The notes beneath the pieces are model-generated. The model saw nothing but the letters and a program-made list of their open reading frames with translations. It was not told where the DNA came from and did no database searches. A stretch of 64,000 nucleotides of DNA from Persebacter sp965221835 (lineage in GTDB: Bacteria > Pseudomonadota > Gammaproteobacteria > Tethybacterales > Persebacteraceae). The position numbers and the translations under genes are program-made. Position 1 is the first letter of the stretch; each line of letters begins with the position of its first letter. This document shows positions 16,222-25,994 of this stretch, one piece after another. The stretch spans positions 1,178,001 through 1,242,000 of the forward strand of contig OZ244916.1 of the NCBI GenBank assembly GCA_965221835.1, given 5' to 3'.

Positions 16222-17171
16222 TTTACGCGCGAATCGCCGGAATCGGGGGGTATCTTCCCGCACGGCGGGTGGACAATAACGCGCTGGCGGCGGCGCCGTT
16301 TTCGGTGGACACTTCGGACGAATGGATTAAATCGCGCACCGGCATTCGCAGCCGCCGTTTTGCCGCCGAAGACGAAACCGCGGGCGATTTGGCGGCAAAA
16401 GCATCGCGGCAGGCGATGGCGCAAGCAAAAATCGCCGGCAACGATTTGGATATGATTGTTTTCGCTACGACAACGCCCGACCGGATTTATCCTTCTACGG
16501 CGTGCCTGTTGCAAAAAGAATTGAACGCCGCCCCGTGTGCCGCATTTGATGTGCAGGCGGTATGCAGCGGTTTTTTGTACGCGCTAATGGTAGCAGAAGG
16601 AATGATTGCCGCCGGACGGGCGAAAACGGTGCTGGCGGTGGGGGCGGAAGTATTTTCCTCAACTCTGGACTGGCGCGACCGTTCCACATGCGTTTTATTT
16701 GGAGACGGGGCGGGGGCGGTGGTTTTGCGGGCGTCCGATTCGCCCGGCATTTTGGCGGTGGATGCGCACGCCGATGGCAACTACGCCGATAATCTGACCG
16801 TCAACGCGCGCGTACGACACGGCAAAATTGTGGGCGACCCCTATACGCGAATGGACGGCGGCGTTGTTTATCGTTTTGCGGTGGGAAAAATGACCGAATC
16901 GGCGGAAACCGTCATTGCCGCCGCCGGACGGCGACCGGATTGGCTGGTGTTGCATCAGGCGAACAGCCGCATCATAGAAGCAGTGCGGCGGCGACTCGCC
17001 GTGCCGTCTGAACGCTGCGTCAATTGCGTTGAAGAATGCGCGAATACTTCGGCGGCATCCATTCCGCTTGCGCTAGAACGCGCGGCGGTGCGATTTTCGC
17101 CGGGCGATACAATTTTGTTGGCGGCGGCGGGCGGCGGTTTTACATGGGGTGCGGCGATTTTGCAATGGTAG
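16218..17171 (+). CDS. fabH: Beta-ketoacyl-ACP synthase III
   Basis: 317 residues. FabH starts type II fatty-acid synthesis by condensing acetyl-CoA with malonyl-ACP. The catalytic triad is present: C116 in VQAVCSGF, His in LHQANSRI and Asn in CANTSAASIP. The GDGAGAVVL segment and the C-terminal GGGFTWGA are normal. The start overlaps the plsX stop (ATGA) and the stop overlaps fabD. Confidence 0.97.
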   Translation: MIYARIAGIGGYLPARRVDNNALAAAPFSVDTSDEWIKSRTGIRSRRFAAEDETAGDLAAKASRQAMAQAKIAGNDLDMIVFATTTPDRIYPSTACLLQKELNAAPCAAFDVQAVCSGFLYALMVAEGMIAAGRAKTVLAVGAEVFSSTLDWRDRSTCVLFGDGAGAVVLRASDSPGILAVDAHADGNYADNLTVNARVRHGKIVGDPYTRMDGGVVYRFAVGKMTESAETVIAAAGRRPDWLVLHQANSRIIEAVRRRLAVPSERCVNCVEECANTSAASIPLALERAAVRFSPGDTILLAAAGGGFTWGAAILQW

Positions 17172-18097
17172 TTTCTTCGTCATCCGATTCCGAATCGCAA
17201 AAAATCGCTGTCGTTTTTCCGGGGCAAGGGTCGCAATCGCCGGAAATGCTCGCGGCGTATCAATCGCATCCGCAAGTGGCGGCGGCAGTACACGAATCGT
17301 CGGCGGCAATTGGCGAAGATTTGGCGGCGATTATTCGCGATGAAAAACTAATAAACGAAACCGAAAACACGCAACCCGCGCTGTTGGCGATTTGTGTCGG
17401 CGTTTTTCGGGCGGCACAAATTAATAACGCGGCAGTTTTCGCCGGTCACAGTTTGGGCGAATATGCCGCGCTGGTATGCGGCGGCGCGATTGATTTTGCG
17501 GACGCGATTCGGCTGGTGCGGCGGCGCGGCGAATTGATGCGGCAATCGGGCGGCGCGATGGCGGCGATTCTCGGCGATGCGGCGGCGGCGGAAAAATGTT
17601 GCGAGACCGCGCGCGAAAATGGCGGACAAATCTGGGCGGTCAATTACAACTCGCCGCAACAAACCGTCGCGGCGGGCGATTCCGATTCTATCGCCGCCTG
17701 CCGCGAATGGACTGCCGCGCCGGGAATTAAAAGAGTGGTGCCGTTGCCGGTCGGTGCGGCATCGCATTGCCCGCTGATGCAAAAAACCGCAGACATTTTC
17801 GCCGATGATTTGCAAAAAATCAAATGGCGCGCGCCGTCTCCGCCGGTGTTGCACAACGCAACTTTGCAATATGCAAAATCGGCGGGCGATATTTGCAACG
17901 CATTGGCGGCGCAACTAATTCGTCCGGTGCGATGGACGGAAACGGTCGCGCGATTTGCGGCGGACGGAATCGCGCGCGCGTACGAATGCGGTCCGGGCGG
18001 CGTATTGTGCGGGCTGGCGCGGCGCAATCCGGGCGCACCGCCGCATTTTTCATTGTCGTCCGATTCCGATTTGCAAACGCATGCGCGCGCCGATTAA
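17165..18097 (+). CDS. fabD: Malonyl-CoA:ACP transacylase
   Basis: 310 residues. FabD loads malonyl groups onto acyl carrier protein. The oxyanion motif FPGQGSQ (18-24), nucleophile elbow GHSLGEY with S96, the malonyl-binding arginine in LVRRRGELM and catalytic His in ASHCPLM are visible. The ATG at 17165 lies inside the last codons of fabH. Unusually, the next gene is trpE rather than fabG; its start lies within the last 17 nt of fabD. Confidence 0.95.
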   Translation: MVVSSSSDSESQKIAVVFPGQGSQSPEMLAAYQSHPQVAAAVHESSAAIGEDLAAIIRDEKLINETENTQPALLAICVGVFRAAQINNAAVFAGHSLGEYAALVCGGAIDFADAIRLVRRRGELMRQSGGAMAAILGDAAAAEKCCETARENGGQIWAVNYNSPQQTVAAGDSDSIAACREWTAAPGIKRVVPLPVGAASHCPLMQKTADIFADDLQKIKWRAPSPPVLHNATLQYAKSAGDICNALAAQLIRPVRWTETVARFAADGIARAYECGPGGVLCGLARRNPGAPPHFSLSSDSDLQTHARAD

Positions 18098-19592
18098 TCC
18101 GAGCGAAAACGAATTCGCCGCGTTTTCCGAATCGGCGAAACTGCCGGTAACGCCGCTGATTTTTCGCGTGCCGAATGATGGCGTTTTGGCATGGGCGGCA
18201 TTTGCGGCGTTAGAATCCGCACAACCTTTCGCCTTTCTTTTGGAAAGCGCGGGCGAAAACGGGCGATACAGTTTTATGGGGGCTGCGCCGCGCCGATTAT
18301 TTTGTTTTGAAAATGGCGTTTTTTCGGTGCGGGACGGCGGCGGCAATCCGATGACACAACAAAAATGCGACGATCCGATTGCCGCATTGCGCGCGCGAAT
18401 GGACGCGCTTGCCGTGCCGTCTCTGGGCGAGGGAATGCCGCCGTTTTGGGGCGGCGTTGTCGGCTATATGGGCTACGATTGCGCACACTATTTTGAAAAT
18501 ATCGGCGATATGAATCCCGATTTGCTGCAAATCCCCGATATGATGTGGATGCAAACCGGAATGCTGGCGGTGTTTGATCATCGGCGGCACGAAGTATATG
18601 CGATTAAATCGTGCTACGCCGAAGACGGCGGTGATTGGCGCACATTGTACCGGCAAGGACGGGAAGAAGCGGAATCGCTGTTGTCGCGGCTTTCGCAGGC
18701 GAAAACAACCCGCCTGCATCTCGCCCCGCCGCGCGAACGCCGCCCGTTGCAGGTGGAATCCAACATAACGAAAGAAGATTTTTTGCGGACGGTGGAAAAA
18801 TTTAAATCACACATTCGCGCCGGGGATATTTTTCAAGGCGTGCCATCGCAGCGGCTTTCGTTTGCGCTTCCTGCGCCGACTTTGGATATTTATCGCTGTT
18901 TGCGGCGGATGAATCCGTCTCCGTATATGTTTTATTTGAAGTGCGGCGATTTTGTCGCGGCGGGCGCATCGCCCGAATTGATGTTATCGCGGCGCGGTAC
19001 GCATCTGGAGTTGCGCCCGATTGCCGGCACCCGTCCGCGCGGCGACACGCCCGAAGAAGACGCGGCAATGGAAGCGGAATTGATGGCGGACGAAAAAGAA
19101 ATTGCCGAACATTTAATGCTGGTAGATTTGGCGCGCAACGATGCGGGAAGAGTCGCCCGTCCCGGCACGGTGCGGGTGCCGCGTTTTTGCGCGGTGGAAC
19201 GCTATTCGCATGTAATGCACATTGTTTCGGCGGTGGCGGGCGAGTTGCCCGATTCCGCTTCGGCGTTTGATGCTTTGCGCGCGTCTTTTCCGGCGGGGAC
19301 GCTGTCCGGTGCGCCGAAAGTGCGGGCGATGCAACTCATCAACGATTACGAATCGTGCAAACGCAACATATACGGCGGCTGCACCGGCTACGCGGGTTTT
19401 GACGGCGATATGACGACATGCATCGCGATTCGCTCTTTTACCGCAAAAGGCGGACGGTGTTATGTGCAGGCGGGTTGCGGCGTAGTGGCAGATTCCGACC
19501 CGCAACGCGAATATCGCGAATCGCTTGACAAAGCCGCGGCGGTTTTGCGGGCGGCGGAAGCGGCGGCGGAAGAATGCGGGGCGGCGGCATGA
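18081..19592 (+). CDS. trpE: Anthranilate synthase component I
   Basis: 503 residues. With TrpG it converts chorismate and glutamine to anthranilate, the first step to tryptophan. The N-terminal domain keeps LLES (in FAFLLESAGENGRYSF), the element that binds tryptophan for feedback inhibition. The catalytic domain shows FQGVPSQRLSF, PIAGTRPRG, LVDLARND, GTLSGAPKVRAM and YGGCTGYAGFDGDM. The LLES element favours TrpE over PabB. The start lies within fabD and the stop overlaps trpG. Elsewhere trpE often follows rpe-gph; here it is inside the fatty-acid operon. Confidence 0.95.
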   Translation: MRAPINPSENEFAAFSESAKLPVTPLIFRVPNDGVLAWAAFAALESAQPFAFLLESAGENGRYSFMGAAPRRLFCFENGVFSVRDGGGNPMTQQKCDDPIAALRARMDALAVPSLGEGMPPFWGGVVGYMGYDCAHYFENIGDMNPDLLQIPDMMWMQTGMLAVFDHRRHEVYAIKSCYAEDGGDWRTLYRQGREEAESLLSRLSQAKTTRLHLAPPRERRPLQVESNITKEDFLRTVEKFKSHIRAGDIFQGVPSQRLSFALPAPTLDIYRCLRRMNPSPYMFYLKCGDFVAAGASPELMLSRRGTHLELRPIAGTRPRGDTPEEDAAMEAELMADEKEIAEHLMLVDLARNDAGRVARPGTVRVPRFCAVERYSHVMHIVSAVAGELPDSASAFDALRASFPAGTLSGAPKVRAMQLINDYESCKRNIYGGCTGYAGFDGDMTTCIAIRSFTAKGGRCYVQAGCGVVADSDPQREYRESLDKAAAVLRAAEAAAEECGAAA

Positions 19593-20179
19593 TTTTGCTG
19601 CTGGACAACTACGATTCGTTTACCTACAACTTGTATCAATATCTGCGCGAGTTGGGGGCGGAAACGGAAGTGCGCCGCAACGATTCGCTGACCGCGGCGG
19701 AAGCGTTGGCAATGCGCCCGCGGGCGGTGGTGATTTCGCCCGGACCGGGGCGTCCGTGCGATGCCGGCATTAGCGTGCCGTTAATCCGTCAAGCGCCGCC
19801 GTCTTTGCCATTTCTGGGAATTTGTCTGGGACATCAAGCACTCGGCGAAGCGTTCGGCGGACGGGTTACCGCCGCCGCCAAACTCATGCACGGCAAAACA
19901 TCGCGGGTGCAGCACGATGGCAAAACGGTGTTTGCCGGATTGCCGCCGAATACGACGGTCATGCGCTATCATTCCCTGATTTTAGAAAAAGAAAATATTC
20001 CCGATTGTTTCGCGGTATCGGCGACCAATATCGGCGATGGCGAAATAATGGGAATCCGCCATTGCGCGCGTCCGCTGGAAGGATTGCAGTTTCATCCCGA
20101 ATCTATTATGACCGAACACGGCAAAGCGATGTTGCGGAATTTTTTGTCGCACTATGCGGGGGAAGAAAATGAAAATTGA
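19589..20179 (+). CDS. trpG: Anthranilate synthase component II (glutamine amidotransferase)
   Basis: 196 residues. It releases ammonia from glutamine for TrpE and, in many bacteria, also serves aminodeoxychorismate synthase (PabA). The class I amidotransferase triad is complete: Cys in FLGICLGHQALG, and His and Glu in FHPES. DNYDSFTYNL and SPGPGRP are family motifs. It starts on the trpE stop (ATGA) and overlaps fabG by 11 nt. Confidence 0.96.
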   Translation: MILLLDNYDSFTYNLYQYLRELGAETEVRRNDSLTAAEALAMRPRAVVISPGPGRPCDAGISVPLIRQAPPSLPFLGICLGHQALGEAFGGRVTAAAKLMHGKTSRVQHDGKTVFAGLPPNTTVMRYHSLILEKENIPDCFAVSATNIGDGEIMGIRHCARPLEGLQFHPESIMTEHGKAMLRNFLSHYAGEENEN

Positions 20180-20921
20180 TCTCACGGGAAAAAACGCGCT
20201 GATTACCGGCGCAAGTCGCGGCATCGGCGCGGCGGTATTTGACGCGATGGGCGCGGCGGGCGCGACCGTATTCGGCACGGCAACCGGCGCGGCGGGTACG
20301 GCGGCAATTGTCCGGCGCGCCGAAGACGGCGGATTTCGCGGCGCGGCGGCGGAATATGATGCGGCGGATGCGGCAAGCGCGAAAATACTCGCGGCGCGCG
20401 CGGCGGACGAATTCGGCGGCGCACCCGACATTCTGGTGTGCAACGCCGGGGCGACTGCGGACGGATTCTTAATGCGAATGAAAGATGACGATTGGACGGG
20501 CGTTTTGCAAACCAATCTCGGCGGCGTTTTTTATTTGTCGCGCGCGGTCATCGCCGGAATGATAAAAAAACGCGGCGGGCGGATTATCGTTTTGTCTTCC
20601 GTTGTCGCCGCCGCCGGCAACGCCGGACAAACCAACTATTGCGCCGCAAAAGCGGGGGCGGAAGGATTCGTCCGCGCCTTGGCGCGCGAAGTCGGCGGAC
20701 GGGGAATCACGGTCAATGCGATTGCGCCGGGATTTATCAACACCGATATGACGGCGCGTCTGCCGGACGACATTCGCGCCAAACTTTCCGCGCAAATCCC
20801 GCTGGGACGGGCGGGCGAAGCCGCCGAAGTCGCCGCCGCCGCCCTATTTCTCGCTTCCGATTACGCCGCCTACATCACCGGACACACGCTCCACATCAAT
20901 GGCGGAATGCTGATGGCGTAG
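20169..20921 (+). CDS. fabG: 3-oxoacyl-ACP reductase
   Basis: 250 residues of the short-chain dehydrogenase family. It reduces beta-ketoacyl-ACP with NADPH. The TGASRGIG cofactor motif (13-20), CNAGAT, and the catalytic S144-Y157-K161 set with the spacing of E. coli FabG are present. A GGGGAAG ribosome-binding site lies inside trpG. The acyl carrier protein gene, which normally follows, is absent; the plus-strand cluster ends here, so acpP and fabF must be elsewhere. Confidence 0.95.
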   Translation: MKIDLTGKNALITGASRGIGAAVFDAMGAAGATVFGTATGAAGTAAIVRRAEDGGFRGAAAEYDAADAASAKILAARAADEFGGAPDILVCNAGATADGFLMRMKDDDWTGVLQTNLGGVFYLSRAVIAGMIKKRGGRIIVLSSVVAAAGNAGQTNYCAAKAGAEGFVRALAREVGGRGITVNAIAPGFINTDMTARLPDDIRAKLSAQIPLGRAGEAAEVAAAALFLASDYAAYITGHTLHINGGMLMA

Positions 20922-21083
20922 TTTGTTTGCGGTTTTTTCGCCGCCGCATTTCGCCGCCGTCCTTTCGTATCTTAATTCCTCTCCTCCCGTTCCTTAAAGA
21001 ATCGGGAGATTCGCGCGTTCGCGGGAATGCGGAAATGCGGGAATGCGGGAATGAAATGTATTTTTAGGATGGCGTAAACGACA

Positions 21084-21116
21084 AATCCGCCTTTTCCGGT
21101 TTAGAAAAGGCGGATT
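21084..21116 (-). terminator. Hairpin terminator between fabG and the inverse autotransporter
   Basis: AATCCGCCTTTTC and GAAAAGGCGGATT form a perfect 13-bp stem with a 7-nt loop. On the minus strand it is followed by a modest TTTGTCGTTT tract. It lies between two convergent genes and could end transcription from both sides. The 160 bp before it holds only degenerate GGGAATGCGG repeats. Confidence 0.7.
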
Positions 21117-21144
21117 GCCGGGGTTTCGGCGGATTGCCGTCCGC

Positions 21145-24100
21145 TTATCGGATGGGGCTACCCGGATTGGGCGTAAAGTGTCCCGCTTCTTCAATAACGG
21201 TAGTCATGACGCCCTCATCGGTAATATAGAACTCAGAATCCGTCAAAGTGCAACTGTGCGTCCGACTATCTCCACTGGTGCCATCAAAATCGGATTCACC
21301 TGCCGCCAAAAACTCTTTGTTTTCTCTGGCGGGGTCGGTGTATACCCGATAAATGTGGGCATGATTGTCATGGTGGAGATCGCCGTTAGCCCAACGGGGA
21401 AGGTCGTTCGGATGCGAAATAGAGATAACTTCGTTCGGTCCGATGAGACGAGCCGAGCCTTCAACGCGCCCCCCTGCTAAATCTAATGCAAATAATCCAT
21501 ACAGGGGGCGACCAATTGGGTTACTTCTGACAGGAAGAGGATCTTGTCGCGCGGGAATAAATTCTTCAGCATTAGCCGAAAGATATTGATAAAATCCCCC
21601 GCGTTGTCTGTGGTGAGTACCCTGAGAGACAGCATAACCGGGATTCACGCGCGGAAAGTACAATTGGATACGACGCTGCTCTCTACCTTCGCTGCCGGAA
21701 TCAGATATCAGTTCAAAAACGACTTCGGGCAACTCCATTGTCAAGTCAACGGCACCTCTGGACAACCTCTCGTCACTATATGTATCCGTCGGAGTCGTGT
21801 ATACAACCGGGCATGTCTCGCCGGGGTTGCTTGCCTGATTGCCGGTCGTAACGCTGTATCCGATTACTTTCCCCGTGCTATCATCGGCGTTTCTGTTCGC
21901 CTTGACGCGGATATTAATCATATATTCGGTGTTCGGTTGCAAATCGCCGCTGTCGCTATGCACCAAATATACATTTCCGGCGGCGTCCACATCCAAATAC
22001 TCACCGGAATTATCCACTTCCTCGTAATGCAGATTTGTGCCGTCGTTGACGCTATCCACAAATACATCCGTCCATCGGGGATGCACTTCCAGATTATTGT
22101 TTTCAAGCCCTTGCGTCGGCACTTCCAAAATCAAGGAAACAACCGTATCCAGCGAAAAGTTCGAGGGCTGACCGTCAACATCATCGCTTATGAGAATGTC
22201 AAGCGTATGTCTACCCGACGCCGGAAATTCGCGCCCTTCAAAATATACGGATATGTGCAAATTACTCTCGCTTCTGAAGTACGATATGGCTATATCTTCG
22301 TGAGAACTCTTCACAATAGACAGCGATACCGGTCTCGAAGGTCTGGCGTATTGCACCTCTACCGTCTGAACAACAGTACCATTGTGTCCGAAAGGCGCAA
22401 ACAACACACCTTCGTCATCAGGCAACAACCCGGGATGGTCTACAACCATCTCCACATTTAATGTGTGATCTCTGGTTTGATGCGAAAAAACACCGGTATC
22501 GGACAATACCAAAGACACAGCACCCAGTTGTCTTTGCAAATCGTTGTACCGAACGGTTGAATCCGCCGGGAAATGCACCCCGTAAACGATCGTATCGTCG
22601 TCTTTATCCAGTTGCGAGACTTGCAAATCCGCATAGACGGTGGAGCCCTGCGCCAAACTCAGCGTGACATCCGTATCTTGCCAGTTGACTACGGAAATCA
22701 ACGCAAAATAGTCGGGCGGCAACTGACCGAAATCCGAACGGGTTACAACGCCCGATTCGCGGCCGCGGCTGTTGCCGTAAGCCCATCCGTTCCCGTCGTG
22801 CGATGCCGCTCTGATGCGGGGGAACAGATATAACGAACGGAAAACTTGCCCGAAAAGTTGATGGGAGAGGGCATTTACCGCAGTACTGCCGGTTCTGAAT
22901 CCGCTGTCAATTTGGAACACTTCATTTCCCGTCCCAAATTCGCGGAGGCTGCAATAAGCACCCAAAGATCTCGCCAAACGGAAGTTATTAAGAAAACTTG
23001 CGTTCGGGCGATTGCTGGGATGATCCACTCCGTGGTCGGCATAGACAACATATTCCTGCGCATTTTCTGCGGGCGGATTACCGTCAACGCCGAATGCAAT
23101 CACATCTCCCGGCGAAATATCCGAACCATCGCCTTGAAGTAGTCCCACACCACTCAACCGAATACGGCGGGTAATGTCGGCTTCAGTAAACCCGCTATCA
23201 CTCGCTATAATTTCTGGCCATACCGGCTGATTCGGACCTAACGGCGCCCGTGCAACGGCGTTGATGCCCGGATCGTCGTTTTCGGGGTCAAAACCACCGC
23301 TGGGGAAGGGAAATGTCGCCGGTACCCATTCGTCGTTAATCCAAAGATAAATGTCATTAAACGGATTTGTGCTGCTGGGCCGTCGGGCGTCAAACATCCC
23401 TTCAAACAAAGATTCCATATCCTGGCTCAAATCATGCCCGTCGTGCGAGCCGCTCGCCGCAACATAACTGTCCAAACAACTGGAGTCGTTGATGTGCGAA
23501 TAGAATATGTGATAAATATGATAAGTCCAAGTACCGTTGTCGGGTCGCCGGTAAACCACATTCACCACAAGAGGATTCCCGTCAGTGTCCGCAACGGGTT
23601 CCGCTGTCAAATACATATTTCCGGTATCTGTATTCACCGACACAGTCATCGGGCTGTTGTTATCCGACACATCGCCGTCATGCCCGTGAAACAATCCCTC
23701 ATGTACTTCAGTTCTGCTGTATCCGGTCGTATAAAGAGATACATTGACCGATACATCGGTGAAATTTTCCAGCGTGCCGATATGCATCGGATTTCCCGGC
23801 GTTGCATTTTCAAACGCTCGCGTTACCGTACTCTGATATGTTATATGGATAACGCCGCTATCGTACTCAATATTATAATCAACACCATCGGCAGGCGGAT
23901 TTCGGGAAAAATCAACGCCTCCTCCAAAATTCAGTTGCCACACAAAAGTACCTTCCGGGCGAGTACCGCCTGCCGCAGGAAATTCAACGACTCCTGCCTC
24001 AAACTCACCTTCGGCATTCACACTCGCCGCAACTTCCAAAATTTCCTCGTCGCCTGCAACCACCGCCGCTTTACCGGATTTGACCGCCATCGTCACCGTT

Positions 24101-25764
24101 CCGCCGGTTTCACCCAACTCCAATTCGGTGCCGTTCGTAGAAACGCGAACGCCGTTGCCGTCCTCCAACATCAAATCCGTCATACCGGCGTTTAACGATA
24201 ATGTCAACGGTTGTTTCGCCGATTCGCTCGGTTGCGCATCCACCGAACCATAACCAATCGACACTTCCGTGCCTGTCGCCATGGAAATGGTCGCCGCACC
24301 CGGTGCACCCAACATCAGGTCGCCGCTTTCCACATCCACCGAAACATTTCCATATCCCAAAGACATCGTAACGCCGTCAAAACTCACGCTACTACCGATA
24401 ACCGCAACGCCATTGCCGTCGGCTGTTGTGTAAGTAAGCGTAACTTTGTCATCACCGTCTACCAATCTCGTTATCATTTCCAACGGCGAGTCATTATTGA
24501 CATTCAGATTAATCGGCGTGTCATTCGCATCGTATATTTCGCCGTTAATTTCCACCTCGCCTGCGCCGCTAAATTCGACCACCTGCAACTGCGTCACCCC
24601 CCTAGAACTGCCATCGGCGGTGTATTCTTTCCGAATGCGTTGCGTATATTCGCGTTGCACCGGCTCAAAAAAGTAATCGTGCGGATCAAAACCATCGCTA
24701 CCACGGCGCGCCGTGTGACTCTTGCCAAAACGATGATTCCACGAGATGATGCCGCCGAAGTTATTCCCTTCATCCGCCGTGTCGCGGTATATTTCAAACT
24801 CCAAATTCGCTTGCGGCGGGCGCAACTTCGCACCATAACGCAAACCGCTGTCTTCGCCGTCATCAAAGTTGTAATAAGTCGCCACCGCCGTAAACCATTT
24901 AATTGTCGGCGAATGCACATTTACTTGCACATCATATCCGTCCGCCGAATAGGCGGTAAATGCGCCGGTCTCATCTGTGCCAATCTCGTCATCGGTTATC
25001 CCGTCGTAATAATTCGCAAACAAATCAATCCACTGCGAACGCGCTTCCGCACCAAACGACCAACGCCAAAAATTGCCCAATTCGTGCGTTTCGTAATCGG
25101 TAAATACATTCGCGCCCAACAATACTTCTTGTTCAACGCGGCGATATATCAAACCGGCACTTCCGCCGGCACGACTATCGCTACCCAATCCTTTTTGCGC
25201 ACGAAACTGCCATGCCACCGCATCTTCGGACGATTCGCGCAATGCGCCGAGGAAATTTATTCCGAAACTGCCGACACGATTGCCCAGCGATGATTTAACA
25301 TCCAACTCCGCCGTGCGCAAAAATCCCGATTGTTTCGCCCCTTCGGTCGCGCTCAAAAAAGCATCTTGCACCGCGAAATTCGCCAACTCCCAGCCGCTGT
25401 CTTCCAAACGTTCCCGCCAGCGCGCCGCCACATCTACATCGTGAATCACCTTATCCAGCAAATCGCGTGCCGATAATCCGCCCGCTTCGCGCGCCAATAC
25501 CGAACGCGTCTTGTTCTGCAAACGCTCAAACGGACGCGATGTTTCCACCACAAAACTCCCCGAAATGCCTTCGGCATCGGTCGCCAATGCACCCGATAAA
25601 TATTCGCTGTATAAAAAACCGCCCGCCGCACGGTTGTCGGCAGATACGGCGGAAACGGACATAACGCCGCCTGTCGCCACAATCCCGGCAATCAATAACT
25701 TCGCCGCCGTCAGCGGTCGTAAAACGGATTTGAGTGTGTTTTTCATGGTGAGTGTATTTTTCAT
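21145..25764 (-). CDS. Intimin/invasin-like inverse autotransporter adhesin
   Basis: 1539 residues. A cleavable signal peptide (about 1-42, ending SAVSA) leads to an outer-membrane beta-barrel of the IAT family (about 125-347; alternating strands such as GSAGLIYRRVEQEVLLGANV, ending IISWNHRFG). Residues 360 onward form a surface passenger of beta-rich, Asp/Val/Thr-rich stretches (about 450-620 with three FDGVTMSLG/EVSIGYGS-like units), then cadherin-like segments and a Cys-containing C-terminus. Such proteins sit in the outer membrane with the passenger outside and mediate adhesion. The start repeats itself (MKNTLTMKNTL), an 18-bp duplication; GAGGGG precedes the first ATG. Confidence 0.85.
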   Translation of the reverse strand: MKNTLTMKNTLKSVLRPLTAAKLLIAGIVATGGVMSVSAVSADNRAAGGFLYSEYLSGALATDAEGISGSFVVETSRPFERLQNKTRSVLAREAGGLSARDLLDKVIHDVDVAARWRERLEDSGWELANFAVQDAFLSATEGAKQSGFLRTAELDVKSSLGNRVGSFGINFLGALRESSEDAVAWQFRAQKGLGSDSRAGGSAGLIYRRVEQEVLLGANVFTDYETHELGNFWRWSFGAEARSQWIDLFANYYDGITDDEIGTDETGAFTAYSADGYDVQVNVHSPTIKWFTAVATYYNFDDGEDSGLRYGAKLRPPQANLEFEIYRDTADEGNNFGGIISWNHRFGKSHTARRGSDGFDPHDYFFEPVQREYTQRIRKEYTADGSSRGVTQLQVVEFSGAGEVEINGEIYDANDTPINLNVNNDSPLEMITRLVDGDDKVTLTYTTADGNGVAVIGSSVSFDGVTMSLGYGNVSVDVESGDLMLGAPGAATISMATGTEVSIGYGSVDAQPSESAKQPLTLSLNAGMTDLMLEDGNGVRVSTNGTELELGETGGTVTMAVKSGKAAVVAGDEEILEVAASVNAEGEFEAGVVEFPAAGGTRPEGTFVWQLNFGGGVDFSRNPPADGVDYNIEYDSGVIHITYQSTVTRAFENATPGNPMHIGTLENFTDVSVNVSLYTTGYSRTEVHEGLFHGHDGDVSDNNSPMTVSVNTDTGNMYLTAEPVADTDGNPLVVNVVYRRPDNGTWTYHIYHIFYSHINDSSCLDSYVAASGSHDGHDLSQDMESLFEGMFDARRPSSTNPFNDIYLWINDEWVPATFPFPSGGFDPENDDPGINAVARAPLGPNQPVWPEIIASDSGFTEADITRRIRLSGVGLLQGDGSDISPGDVIAFGVDGNPPAENAQEYVVYADHGVDHPSNRPNASFLNNFRLARSLGAYCSLREFGTGNEVFQIDSGFRTGSTAVNALSHQLFGQVFRSLYLFPRIRAASHDGNGWAYGNSRGRESGVVTRSDFGQLPPDYFALISVVNWQDTDVTLSLAQGSTVYADLQVSQLDKDDDTIVYGVHFPADSTVRYNDLQRQLGAVSLVLSDTGVFSHQTRDHTLNVEMVVDHPGLLPDDEGVLFAPFGHNGTVVQTVEVQYARPSRPVSLSIVKSSHEDIAISYFRSESNLHISVYFEGREFPASGRHTLDILISDDVDGQPSNFSLDTVVSLILEVPTQGLENNNLEVHPRWTDVFVDSVNDGTNLHYEEVDNSGEYLDVDAAGNVYLVHSDSGDLQPNTEYMINIRVKANRNADDSTGKVIGYSVTTGNQASNPGETCPVVYTTPTDTYSDERLSRGAVDLTMELPEVVFELISDSGSEGREQRRIQLYFPRVNPGYAVSQGTHHRQRGGFYQYLSANAEEFIPARQDPLPVRSNPIGRPLYGLFALDLAGGRVEGSARLIGPNEVISISHPNDLPRWANGDLHHDNHAHIYRVYTDPARENKEFLAAGESDFDGTSGDSRTHSCTLTDSEFYITDEGVMTTVIEEAGHFTPNPGSPIR

Positions 25765-25817
25765 GGTGTCCCCTCTTTCCTTTTTTGGTGTGTATTTACA
25801 AAAACAATATTCGGTGT

Positions 25818-25847
25818 ATTATACCCGACAAACCATAAAAATTCCAA
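25818..25847 (-). promoter_or_regulatory. Promoter of the inverse autotransporter gene
   Basis: On the minus strand TTGGAA (25842-25847) and TATAAT (25818-25823) are 18 bp apart. The leader of about 50 nt ends in a GAGGGG ribosome-binding site. Unlike many genes here this one has a conventional leader. The rest of the 230-bp spacer up to lnt is AT-rich with no other feature seen. Confidence 0.6.
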
Positions 25848-25994
25848 ATTCGCACCTATTAATTTTAATTTTTTTTCGGGGCGGTGGACAAAAAGTACTA
25901 TTTCGGATTTTTGCCGATTTTTCCGATTCTATTCCGGTACTTAATTAGAACGCGGGGGATTTTCGGGAATTTGCTATATTCGCCCTTTCCATTT

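Noticed and set aside
23434..25293. Plus-strand frames of 253 and 360 codons opposite the adhesin
   Set aside because: They are antisense to a gene with signal peptide, barrel motifs, ribosome-binding site and promoter; the antisense products have no recognisable feature.
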